A stretch of DNA of 64,000 nucleotides, taken from Bacteroidetes bacterium UBA6221 (lineage in GTDB: Bacteria > Bacteroidota > Bacteroidia > Chitinophagales > Chitinophagaceae). The notes beneath the pieces are model-generated. The model was not told the origin of the DNA, did not search any database, and saw only the letters and a list, made by a program, of their open reading frames with translations. Positions 36,899 through 45,024 of the stretch are shown here, one piece after another. The translations under genes were made by a program, and so were the position numbers. The stretch spans positions 1 to 64,000 of the forward strand of contig DISB01000005.1 in NCBI GenBank assembly GCA_002421685.1, given 5' to 3'. Each line of letters starts with the position of its first letter. The first letter of the stretch is position 1.

Positions 36899-38179
36899 AT
36901 GACCAGTACTTCAGAAATAAAACGACGTTTTTTCATTTCATTAAAATGCGGAACAGGGGGAACATACCTGTTAATGAAACGCTATCCGAAAATTGACTTT
37001 TCAAACCATATCATTAAAGGTGTGTTGAAGAACTATGCTTATGACGGACAGTTTGAGGGTAACCGTTCCCGATATATTTTTGGACTCATTTCTCTTTCCA
37101 AACAACAGGACAAAATCCGTAAAGCTGTATTGCATGGTTTAGCTACAGAACAAGAAGATACCTGGAACCTGACCCACCTATTTGCTTTGGCAAAACTCTA
37201 TGCCGAACGTGGGGACGCTGAAATGAAGGATGCTATCTATAGTCGTTTTTTAAGCAATCCTATTGAGGGTTCAGATTGGGCCGGGGCATCAGAAATATTA
37301 GAACTGGACGGGTTGCCAGGGATGATATATATAGCTGAGAAGTTTGGGAAACAACTAGAGAAAAACCCCGAAGGCTGGCAGGATGATGCAATTCTGATTG
37401 AGTTCCAGGAAGAATACCCTGATATAAAAGTTTACGAAGAACTGGAGAAAAAAGCCCGGACAAATAAGTATATCCGCATCTACCTTAAGGAAATAAAACG
37501 GGTAGAAAAATACAGGGAAGAAAATATAGTAAATAGTAGCCAAAATAGGAATCTCATCGAAGACTTGTTCCGTCCCAAATATCACGGCTTATTTTTCAGA
37601 ATAAAAAAATTAAATACAGAAGAGATATTAGAAGTTGCCAAGACGTTGGTTAACGAAACAGACAAGTTTAGGATTGAGCGGCTTTTATACGTTTTTAACT
37701 ATCACCCGTTCCCTCTCGACAAGCGGATAATATTAAAATATGCCAGCCAGAAAAGAAGCCGTAAGGATAAAATTGCAGATAATGCGATTGACGCATTGCG
37801 GCACCTGAAAGGTAAGTCTATCCGGGAATTCGCTCTGGATAAAATTCAGAATAGCAGAAACCCTATTGACTATTTACAAATCCTGATGTCAAATTATAAG
37901 CCCGGCGACTATAAATTATTAAGTAAAATTGCCATTCAGACAAAAGGAGAGCAAAAAATAGAACAGCTGGCAATAACATATACCGACATATACAGGTCTA
38001 ACAAAACAAAGGAATGTAAACAGCCTTTGGAAATTCTATATGGTAAAATGAATTGTGCAATTCATAGAAAAACAGTCATAGAATTACTCATGGAAAACAA
38101 AGTACTTTCAAATAAAATCAGGAAAGAGATTCAATACGACTGTGATGTGGACACGAGGGAACTGGCAGGCACACTTTAG
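36899..38179 (+). CDS. HEAT/ARM-repeat-like protein of unknown function
   Basis: The 426-residue protein is almost wholly helical and Lys-rich, with no signal peptide or TM helix. An N-terminal block (K-C-G-T-G-G-T-Y-L-L-M-K-R-Y-P, N-Y-A-Y-D) leads into a long solenoid resembling HEAT or armadillo repeats (for example E-I-L-E-L-D-G-L-P-G-M-I-Y-I-A). Sequences of this shape occur as uncharacterised proteins in several phyla; no function is known to me. A+T is higher than in flanking genes. It has no operon partner, but the next gene lies 100 nt downstream on the same strand behind the same type of repeat, which suggests an acquired cassette. Confidence 0.7.
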   Translation: MTSTSEIKRRFFISLKCGTGGTYLLMKRYPKIDFSNHIIKGVLKNYAYDGQFEGNRSRYIFGLISLSKQQDKIRKAVLHGLATEQEDTWNLTHLFALAKLYAERGDAEMKDAIYSRFLSNPIEGSDWAGASEILELDGLPGMIYIAEKFGKQLEKNPEGWQDDAILIEFQEEYPDIKVYEELEKKARTNKYIRIYLKEIKRVEKYREENIVNSSQNRNLIEDLFRPKYHGLFFRIKKLNTEEILEVAKTLVNETDKFRIERLLYVFNYHPFPLDKRIILKYASQKRSRKDKIADNAIDALRHLKGKSIREFALDKIQNSRNPIDYLQILMSNYKPGDYKLLSKIAIQTKGEQKIEQLAITYTDIYRSNKTKECKQPLEILYGKMNCAIHRKTVIELLMENKVLSNKIRKEIQYDCDVDTRELAGTL

Positions 38180-38225
38180 AAACCACCTCTATATTCTGCG
38201 ACTGCACCTATACCCTGCCAGACAC

Positions 38226-38273
38226 AGTCTTGCATTTATTTGTAGATTTAAGTTGCAAACTTAAACATGTGGG
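38226..38273 (+). repeat. 48-bp repeat, copy 2
   Basis: This copy contains the perfect inverted repeat TTTAAGTT-gca-AACTTAAA at 38247-38265. It lies directly before the next gene, just upstream of an ATG at 38267 that would be an alternative start. Confidence 0.75.
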
Positions 38274-38281
38274 TAATCAGC

Positions 38282-38806
38282 ATGCATCATTTTGACGAAT
38301 TAGTTTATAGGAGTACTTCGTTTACCTTAAATGCGCTAGACGAACTATATTCAAAAGTTACAGATGAACTTCAAACAGGCGCATCTACTACCTCAGTCTG
38401 GAATCTTCAAATGATTCAATTGCAGAAGGCAATTATTGCTATCGGAATGTTTTCATTGTTCGAATCAATGCTTCAATCTGAGTTAAAGTGTCGCAATGGT
38501 TTTGAAGAAGCAAAGAGGGCACTCAAGCATAGTAATAAAGAAGAACTTCGTGACCGTTTTGAAGATTACATTTCTGCCATCAATGTACTTAAACATGGTA
38601 GAGGTAGAAGCTACGATAGTTTGGTTGCCAAATATGACATATTACCCTTTAGGATTAAGTTGCCAGGAGAAAATTTCTTTCATGAAGGGGACGTATCGCA
38701 AGTCTCCACTCTAGTAAAAGTAAATGATCAATTTGTTCTTGACTGTGCGGAAATAGTCGAACAGGTTTCTAAAGAAATCAGAGAGTTCATATCCCGCCAG
38801 AGCTAA
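38282..38806 (+). CDS. HEPN-like protein of unknown function
   Basis: The start M-H-H-F-D-E-L-V-Y gives 174 residues; an ATG five codons earlier falls inside the repeat and is less likely. The protein is helical (F-S-L-F-E-S-M-L-Q-S-E-L, A-I-N-V-L-K-H-G-R-G-R-S-Y-D-S-L). The N-x-L-K-H-G-x-G-x-S block recalls HEPN-type or abortive-infection-like proteins, but the fold is not certain and a clear R-x4-H RNase motif is not seen. A+T-rich codon use sets it apart from its neighbours. Confidence 0.6.
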   Translation: MHHFDELVYRSTSFTLNALDELYSKVTDELQTGASTTSVWNLQMIQLQKAIIAIGMFSLFESMLQSELKCRNGFEEAKRALKHSNKEELRDRFEDYISAINVLKHGRGRSYDSLVAKYDILPFRIKLPGENFFHEGDVSQVSTLVKVNDQFVLDCAEIVEQVSKEIREFISRQS

Positions 38807-38889
38807 ATGTTGTAAGCCAGTCTTAGACCGGATGAATTGACAGATATTGTGCCCTGCGGAACATCATTAGACAGTGCCTAAATGCTCAG

Positions 38890-38931
38890 GAGATCGCCAC
38901 GTCACTCGTACCCTCGTTCCTCGCGATGACG
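38890..38931. repeat. dispersed-type intergenic repeat
   Basis: The segment runs from an AGATCGCCACGTCA end to a GCGATGACG end, with CGTCA/TGACG inverted ends. It resembles a short repeat seen between genes in many bacterial genomes. No other copy occurs in the window. Confidence 0.45.
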
Positions 38932-38986
38932 GCCTTGATGAGGCGGGATAGGCGACCTTGATAAAGCAGGAAATGCACAACCACCC

Positions 38987-39481
38987 TCACCCCCTCTTCC
39001 CGTACTTCGCCATTACTTCCCGGAAGGCGATGAGGAATATGGCGGCCAGCACCAATGTTTCCAGCACAACGCCTGCCGTGGCTGCATTGCTGTCCTTAGA
39101 GGCGGCTACCCATACTTCCAGTACGCTGATGATGAGGCCGGCCATGGCTATCACCTTTACTAAGCGCAGCACCCATACGGTGGTGGTATGCTCGGGTTCT
39201 TCGCCGGGGGCGGGGGTTTCACGGTATTTTATGAGGTAATGCTTGATGATGGACAAGGCCGCATAGATGATGATACCTACCAGCGGGAACATCCACAGCG
39301 CCGACCGGCTGTTGTAGCTGTCCGGGGCGCCGGTGTCCTGTTTGAGTATCAATACTTTTTCGGGCACTACCGACCAGATAAGCGGCGTAACCACCAGCAA
39401 CACGGCCAGCAGCGTCAGCGATAATAATTCGAGGCGCCTTTCCCTTTTGTCCAGGCGATTGATAAATGAAAACAGTGCCAT
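38987..39481 (-). CDS. four-TM membrane protein coupled to PorX
   Basis: The 164-residue protein has TM helices at about 19-38, 61-84, 104-128 and 135-157, and a basic end. No family recognised. Its ATG overlaps the PorX stop by one base (TAATG), which means it is translated from the PorX mRNA. It may be linked to T9SS regulation or envelope state; this rests only on coupling. Confidence 0.7.
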   Translation of the reverse strand: MALFSFINRLDKRERRLELLSLTLLAVLLVVTPLIWSVVPEKVLILKQDTGAPDSYNSRSALWMFPLVGIIIYAALSIIKHYLIKYRETPAPGEEPEHTTTVWVLRLVKVIAMAGLIISVLEVWVAASKDSNAATAGVVLETLVLAAIFLIAFREVMAKYGKRG

Positions 39482-41037
39482 TATTTACTTTCCAACCTTA
39501 CTATGGGTACTATCATTTCTTCGAGGGATATGCCCCCGTGCTGGAAGGTGTTCCTGTAATAGTTCACGTAATAATTGTAGTTATTAGGATAACACAGGAA
39601 TACGTCCCCTTTTGCAAAGATAAAGGTTGAACTGATATTTGGCTTGGGCAATCCCGCTTCCGACGGGTCGCGGAAGGCAAGTACGTCCTTTTCTTCGTAT
39701 TGCAGGTTGCGGCCGTGCTTGTAACGCAGGTTGGTAGTGGTGTGCCTGTCGCCGATGCACTTGCTGGGGGTTTTTACTTTCATCGTGCCGTGGTCGGTAG
39801 TGATGATGAGCTGTATGCCTTTGTCCGCCACTTTCTTCAGCGCGCGGTACAGGGGCGAGTGCTCGAACCAGCTTACCGTCAGCGAACGGTAAGACATTTC
39901 ATCGCCCGCCAGCTCTTTCAGTACTTCCATCTCGGTGCGGGCGTGTGAGAGCATATCTACGAAGTTGTACACGATAACGGTCAGGTCGTTGTTCAGGTAG
40001 TTGTGTACATCCTCTTCAAAGAGTTTGCCGTTTTCGTTATTGGTTATTTTCAGGTATTGTGTTTTCAGGCCGTCCAGCCCCAGTTGCTTCATCTGGTATT
40101 GGAGGAAGACGTCTTCAAACAGGTTCTTGCCCCCTTCTTCATCGTCGTTCTTCCACTCGTTGGGAAATTTCTTTTCGATATCGGCAGGCAGCATTCCGGC
40201 AAAGAGCGCGTTGCGGGCGTATTGCGTAGCCGTGGGCAGTATGCTGTAAAAGCTGTCTTCTTCCAGCACGCGGTAGGTATTGCTGATGATGGGCTCCAGC
40301 ACCTTCCACTGGTCGAAACGCAGGTTGTCTATTACTACCAGGAAGGTGGGCTTGCCCTGCTGCAGGTGCGGCTTGATTTTCTCTTTGAATACATTGTGGG
40401 AAAGCAAAGGCCCGTCACCGGTTTTTATCCATTTGGCGTAGTTCTTACTGATGAATTTGTAGAACTCGGTATTGGCTTCGGTCTTCTGGCTGGTGAGCAC
40501 TTCCATCATCTCGGCACTGTCGCTGCGGCTCATTTCCAGTTCCCAGTATATCAGTTTTTTATACAGCTCTTTCCATTCCTCGTGGTCGGGGTTGGAGCTG
40601 AGCGCCATAAACAGGTTGCGGAAATCCTGCTGGTAGGCGGTGGTGGTGCGTTGCGATACCAGCCGTTTGCTGTCTATTATCTTCTTCAGCGACAGCAGCA
40701 CCTGGTTGGGGTTCACCGGTTTAATCAGGTAATCGCTTATCTGCGAGCCTATGGCTTCTTCCATTATATATTCGGCCTCGTTCTTGGTCACCATTACCAC
40801 CGGCAGCGACGGGCGTATTTCTTTTATTTTGGCCAGGGTTTCCAGGCCGGTCATGCCGGGCATACTTTCGTCCAGCAGCACCACGTCCACGTTTTTATCT
40901 TTCAGGGTTTCCAGCGCATCGTAGCCGTTGGTAACAGATGTGACCTCGTAGCCTTTGTTTTTCAGAAAAAGTATCTGCGATTTCAGCGATTCTATTTCAT
41001 CATCCACCCAAAGTATATCTCCCTGTATCGTATTCAT
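39481..41037 (-). CDS. porX: PorX, response regulator-PglZ protein of T9SS
   Basis: The start MNTIQGDILWVDDEI gives 518 residues. The receiver has the acidic pair D12/D13, phosphoacceptor D56 (L-L-D-E-S-M-P-G) and L-I-K-P. A helical linker leads to a PglZ/alkaline-phosphatase-like domain (V-V-I-D-N-L-R-F-D near 232-240, T-T-D-H-G-T-M, G-G-I-S-L-E-E-M), whose Asp/His set would bind zinc. PorX with kinase PorY controls T9SS gene expression, and its PglZ domain has reported nucleotide phosphodiesterase activity. No PorY is encoded nearby. Confidence 0.93.
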   Translation of the reverse strand: MNTIQGDILWVDDEIESLKSQILFLKNKGYEVTSVTNGYDALETLKDKNVDVVLLDESMPGMTGLETLAKIKEIRPSLPVVMVTKNEAEYIMEEAIGSQISDYLIKPVNPNQVLLSLKKIIDSKRLVSQRTTTAYQQDFRNLFMALSSNPDHEEWKELYKKLIYWELEMSRSDSAEMMEVLTSQKTEANTEFYKFISKNYAKWIKTGDGPLLSHNVFKEKIKPHLQQGKPTFLVVIDNLRFDQWKVLEPIISNTYRVLEEDSFYSILPTATQYARNALFAGMLPADIEKKFPNEWKNDDEEGGKNLFEDVFLQYQMKQLGLDGLKTQYLKITNNENGKLFEEDVHNYLNNDLTVIVYNFVDMLSHARTEMEVLKELAGDEMSYRSLTVSWFEHSPLYRALKKVADKGIQLIITTDHGTMKVKTPSKCIGDRHTTTNLRYKHGRNLQYEEKDVLAFRDPSEAGLPKPNISSTFIFAKGDVFLCYPNNYNYYVNYYRNTFQHGGISLEEMIVPIVRLESK

Positions 41038-41188
41038 ATGTTCGTTCTTTTCAGATTTGTGCAAGACGTTTAATATAGGTATAAAATTCCGTTCCGCTGT
41101 TTGATATCCGGTCGTTTTAACGGAAGTTTGGCTACGCTAAACTATATTAACGCCGGATAAGCAAAGGTATTGCCAAATAAATAAAGAG

Positions 41189-41641
41189 ATGAGTGAAATA
41201 ACAATACGCCCCGCCCGCAGGAATGATTGCCCCAGGCTGATGGAACTGGTGCAGGAACTGGCCACATTTGAGCGGGAGCCTGATGCGGTAACTGTAAGCC
41301 TGCAACATTTTGAAGAAAGTGGCTTTGGACAGCAGCCGGTGTGGTGGGCCATAGTTGCCGAAACCGATGGCATAATTGTGGGCTTCTCGCTGTATTATAT
41401 ACGTTACTCTACATGGAAAGGGCAACGCATGTACCTGGAAGACCTGTTGGTGACAGAAGAATACCGCGGAAGAGGCATAGGGAAAATGCTGCTGGACGAA
41501 ACGATTGACATTGCGAAAGCTAAGGGCTATAGTGGTATGCTGTGGCAGGTGCTGGACTGGAACGAACCGGCAATAAAATTCTACGAAAAATACGGCGCGA
41601 AGTTTGACCCGCAATGGGTGAATGTGTCTATAGACTTTTAA
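41189..41641 (+). CDS. GNAT N-acetyltransferase (diamine acetyltransferase-like)
   Basis: The 150-residue enzyme has the spermidine/spermine acetyltransferase pattern: Y-S-T-W-K-G-Q-R-M-Y-L-E-D-L, R-G-R-G-I-G-K-M-L-L (acetyl-CoA loop) and N-E-P-A-I-K-F-Y-E-K-Y-G. It may acetylate a polyamine, amino acid or toxin-like amine. It starts between divergent PorX and itself and overlaps the PorG-like gene by 4 nt at the stops. Confidence 0.9.
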   Translation: MSEITIRPARRNDCPRLMELVQELATFEREPDAVTVSLQHFEESGFGQQPVWWAIVAETDGIIVGFSLYYIRYSTWKGQRMYLEDLLVTEEYRGRGIGKMLLDETIDIAKAKGYSGMLWQVLDWNEPAIKFYEKYGAKFDPQWVNVSIDF

Positions 41642-42489
41642 TAGAGATAGCCCTGCTTAAGGTATGTGGGGCATTTATAGGTCTTCAACTGGAATGACAG
41701 GCTGAAGGTGAACATCAGGTACTGGTCGTTGCTGGAGCTGTTGCCACGCTGCTTCCCGGCCCTGCCGAGGGCCTCGTCACCCACTTCGCGCGACCTGTCC
41801 TGCAGGCGAAACGCTACGTTTTCATAGCCTGGTGTACTTTCAAAATTATCCGCGCCCACATATGTTGCGCTCACATCGTCCAGGTAATCGGTGGTAGTGA
41901 GGCGGTCAGACACTTCGAAACTGAAATTGACGCCGGGGCCTATCCAATATTTGAAACCGGCGCCCACCGGGAACATAAAGCCTACCTGGCTGTACCCGCG
42001 GTCTCCATACCCGGCAAACTGGCCTTCGGTGCCAAAGCGGCGCAGGTAATACCTCCTGCCATCAAGCGTAGTGTAAGGGTCGTAATAAAAAACCCCTGCC
42101 CCACCCACGAGGTAAGGCGTCCAGCGGCTGTCTTTTTCACCCGTCACAAAGCGGAAGAAATTGAACTCGGCAAATATGCCCGCCTCCACTATGTTGCTGG
42201 TAAAATTCAGGTTGCGGGTACGGTTAAATTTATGAGACGAAAGTTTGTCGTCGTAAGATACACGTGTAAGGTTAACACCCAGGCGAACCGATATATAGGG
42301 GTTCATATGGATACGGGAGAAAGCGCCGGCGGCCACGTTAGGGGTCTTAAACCCATAGCTATCGTTCAAGTCGCCAAAATACTGCGACCCGCCCAGCATA
42401 AAACCGTACTCCGTGCCTGTGTAAAATGTTTGCGCCTTCCCGGTAAAGGGCAGCATGGAAACTAATAATATGTAAAACAGTTTACGCAT
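41638..42489 (-). CDS. porG: PorG-like outer-membrane beta-barrel (DUF6089), T9SS component
   Basis: The 283-residue protein has a signal peptide (F-T-G-K-A-Q) and alternating beta-strands ending F-S-L-S-F-Q-L-K-T-Y. The N-terminal G-T-E-Y-G-F-M-L-G-G-S-Q-Y-F-G-D-L-N-D is the mark of the DUF6089 family, which includes T9SS PorG. PorG couples the PorK/PorN ring to the outer membrane. NAD kinase next door is the common arrangement in the phylum. A good promoter lies upstream. Confidence 0.8.
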   Translation of the reverse strand: MRKLFYILLVSMLPFTGKAQTFYTGTEYGFMLGGSQYFGDLNDSYGFKTPNVAAGAFSRIHMNPYISVRLGVNLTRVSYDDKLSSHKFNRTRNLNFTSNIVEAGIFAEFNFFRFVTGEKDSRWTPYLVGGAGVFYYDPYTTLDGRRYYLRRFGTEGQFAGYGDRGYSQVGFMFPVGAGFKYWIGPGVNFSFEVSDRLTTTDYLDDVSATYVGADNFESTPGYENVAFRLQDRSREVGDEALGRAGKQRGNSSSNDQYLMFTFSLSFQLKTYKCPTYLKQGYLY

Positions 42490-42510
42490 CCTATATTGAC
42501 TGTATAACTA

Positions 42511-42540
42511 CAAATGTAAGTTTTTATTGCAGGAAGCAAA
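42511..42540 (-). promoter_or_regulatory. promoter of porG-like gene
   Basis: On the minus strand TTTG (42540-42537) and TACATTTG (42518-42511) are spaced by 18 nt, matching the -33/-7 pattern. The start codon is 21 nt downstream. Confidence 0.6.
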
Positions 42541-42545
42541 ACCAC

Positions 42546-43424
42546 CTAATTCCGGCTGTCGATGCCCCAATACAGTTTCTCCCTGATGGTGCGCAGGAAG
42601 TTGTGCTCATCGGGGCGCACCAGCGATATGGTGAAATTTTCTTTTTTCACCGCCAGTTGCACCTGGCTGCCGATGGTTTGCGTACGGGAATCGAGCGTAC
42701 ACAAAAACTGGTCGGCGCGGCCCTCTACTTCAAAAGAAATAACTGTATCGTCCGGCACCACAATGGAACGTGTATTGAGATTGTGCGAGGCTACGGGGGT
42801 TATCACAAAGCTGGATGTCTGCGGGAACACTACAGGCCCGCCGCAACTGAGGGAATAACCTGTAGAACCCGTAGGCGTGGCCACTATCAGCCCATCGGCC
42901 CAATATGTGTTCAGGAATTCACCATTCAGGTAGGTGTGTATCTTGATCATGGAGGAAGAATCCTTCCGGTTGATAGTGAACTCATTCAGCGCATAGGGTA
43001 TGCCGTCGAACAGGGGCACGCTGGAATCGAGGTGCAGCAATGTGCGCTGCTCTACCGTATAAGACCCGCGCACAAGCGATGATATGGCCGACTCTACCTC
43101 CTCTTCGGGTATCGCCGCCAGGAAGCCCAGTCGGCCCAGGTTGATGCCTATCAAGGGTATGTTGGAAGCGCCTACAAAGGCGACTGTATCCAGCAGGGTG
43201 CCATCGCCACCCAGGCTGAAGAGCATGTCGGTATTGCGCGGCAGGTCTGACGCGTTCATGAACAAGCCGGGCCGCTCTTTCAGTTTTATAAAGGGCTCTA
43301 TCCGCTCGTAAAACAACTTATGAAATACCAACTGGAGGTTATGCCGCTCCAGCAGTTGTATCACGTTTTGAATACTGTGTATATTATCTTCTTCGAAAGT
43401 GCGGTTGTATAATGCTACAAGCAT
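42546..43424 (-). CDS. nadK: NAD kinase
   Basis: The 292-residue enzyme phosphorylates NAD to NADP. It has G-G-D-G-T at residues 72-76 and the N-E-F-T-I-N and T-P-T-G-S-T-G-Y-S motifs. Length is normal. It starts upstream of the PorG-like gene on the same strand with a promoter in between, so the two may be partly co-transcribed. Confidence 0.96.
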   Translation of the reverse strand: MLVALYNRTFEEDNIHSIQNVIQLLERHNLQLVFHKLFYERIEPFIKLKERPGLFMNASDLPRNTDMLFSLGGDGTLLDTVAFVGASNIPLIGINLGRLGFLAAIPEEEVESAISSLVRGSYTVEQRTLLHLDSSVPLFDGIPYALNEFTINRKDSSSMIKIHTYLNGEFLNTYWADGLIVATPTGSTGYSLSCGGPVVFPQTSSFVITPVASHNLNTRSIVVPDDTVISFEVEGRADQFLCTLDSRTQTIGSQVQLAVKKENFTISLVRPDEHNFLRTIREKLYWGIDSRN

Positions 43425-43463
43425 AGACGTGCGTATGTACAGCCAGCCGCCATTTAAAGCTGC

Positions 43464-44894
43464 TTACTCGCTGTTGTTTATATGTAAAAATAGTCCTTTT
43501 TCTCCCAAATGGTTCCAGGTATATTCTACCCTGAGCTTAAAATCGTACACGGAAACCAGGTCGGCGCCTACACCCCACGAATACAGCAGCCTGTTGTTCA
43601 TATAACTGTTGCCGGCAAACCTGTTCTTTGCATAACCCAGGTCCGCAAAAATTTTGGGGTATATACGGATGGGCAGTGTGGCTATATAGCGGATGGGTAT
43701 TTTGCGGACGGTCCAGTTCAACAGCTCATACTTCAGGTTGGTGCGCAGTATGCCGTAGTGCGAGCCGTCTATCACATAATATTCATACCCGCGGATATAT
43801 TCGTTGCCTGTGCCCATGGCATAGACATATGTATAGGGTTGCGCCTCAGGAAAAGATAATCTGCCCCTGAAAATATGTGAGCTGTACAACTTTTTGTGCA
43901 GTTTTTTGAAGTAGCCTATTTCCGCCTGGTATTGATTTTGAAAATCGAAACCCACCCAGCCCACACGTACTATAGACTGTATTATCGCTTTCAGACCCTG
44001 CATGGAGTAGTTCCAGTTGTCTACCTTGTTCAGTTCGTAGCGATAGACCAATTCCATCAACTGTTGTTGCTTTTTGCCATCAAGAAAGTAGTTGGGGTTC
44101 AGCAACAGCACCGTATCGTCTACCTCCTGCCGGCGATACCTCAATTCAACCTGGTGGCGGCTGGCATATGCCGGTCGGTAGATATAACTGCCGGAAGCCT
44201 CGAACGCGGAAGTGATATAGCTGCCGGGCGTACGGGCAAACTGCCACTTGTTACTGTCGGTTTTATAAAACCACTCTTCGTTTCGGCTGGCAAATACCTT
44301 TACGCCAAAGCCATGTTTCTGCGCCTTGTCTACATAAGGCCGCGAGTATTCCAGGCCAAACTTTTGGGTGTATCCTACCTGTGCTGTGATAGCCGCCTGC
44401 TCCAGGTTCCCCCTGAAATTCCTGTTTTTCAGGTTCAGCCCTATGTTCGCGCGCCTGATATCGCGTTTTTGCTCTACCCACCATACGTTGAAGTTCCTGT
44501 CTGCCAGCTTAAAAGTAACCTCGGGAATAATGTACCATTGCTCGCGCACTTTCACATGCCAGTCGACAACACCCGGAGCCACGCTGTCTGCCGTTACTAT
44601 TACCTCTATGAATATGGACAGATTGAAGATCCTCTTCTGGTTGAGCTCCAGCAACCGGGGCATTTCAGTTTTCAGCAAAGAATCCCCTTCGGCTATGCTC
44701 ATTTCACGCAATATGATGGGCCGGCGGGTCTTTTTATTACCTGAAATATGAATAGAGCGCAACAGCGCTTTGTCGCCTGCCCGGGAATCCTCATATGTGT
44801 CAGCCGGGCGACGAATATGGGTACTATCCTGCACCTGCGCCAAAACAGGCACAGCCAATACCATCACCATGTATATCAGCAGGCATAAACGCAT
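43464..44894 (-). CDS. BamA/TamA-like outer-membrane protein
   Basis: The start MRLCLLIYMVMVLAV gives 476 residues with a signal peptide ending near V-L-A-Q. A POTRA domain follows (I-H-I-S-G-N-K-K-T-R-R-P-I-I-L-R-E-M). The C-terminal two thirds form a beta-barrel of the bacterial surface antigen type (G-Y-E-Y-Y-V-I-D-G, F-A-D-L-G-Y-A-K-N). With only one clear POTRA it is smaller than BamA, so a TamA-like or accessory role is more likely than the essential BamA. Confidence 0.8.
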   Translation of the reverse strand: MRLCLLIYMVMVLAVPVLAQVQDSTHIRRPADTYEDSRAGDKALLRSIHISGNKKTRRPIILREMSIAEGDSLLKTEMPRLLELNQKRIFNLSIFIEVIVTADSVAPGVVDWHVKVREQWYIIPEVTFKLADRNFNVWWVEQKRDIRRANIGLNLKNRNFRGNLEQAAITAQVGYTQKFGLEYSRPYVDKAQKHGFGVKVFASRNEEWFYKTDSNKWQFARTPGSYITSAFEASGSYIYRPAYASRHQVELRYRRQEVDDTVLLLNPNYFLDGKKQQQLMELVYRYELNKVDNWNYSMQGLKAIIQSIVRVGWVGFDFQNQYQAEIGYFKKLHKKLYSSHIFRGRLSFPEAQPYTYVYAMGTGNEYIRGYEYYVIDGSHYGILRTNLKYELLNWTVRKIPIRYIATLPIRIYPKIFADLGYAKNRFAGNSYMNNRLLYSWGVGADLVSVYDFKLRVEYTWNHLGEKGLFLHINNSE

Positions 44895-45024
44895 ATTCGA
44901 GGCTGCAAGATAGTGAGCTACCGCCACTACTGCGAAAAAAAACGGGTTAAACCCAAACTTAATAAATATACTAACTGTCTTTACCCGCAAAGACATAACG
45001 TAAAAAGCCGTATTTTAGACATAT

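Noticed and set aside
36033..36936. Minus-strand frames of 92, 91 and 79 codons upstream of moxR
   Set aside because: They cross hairpins and repeats, have no plausible ribosome site, and look like translated non-coding DNA; the last also overlaps the HEAT-like gene.
36769..38273. Integron attC-type recombination sites
   Set aside because: The repeat has no GTTRRRY core and no integrase gene is in the window; the resemblance is only in arrangement.
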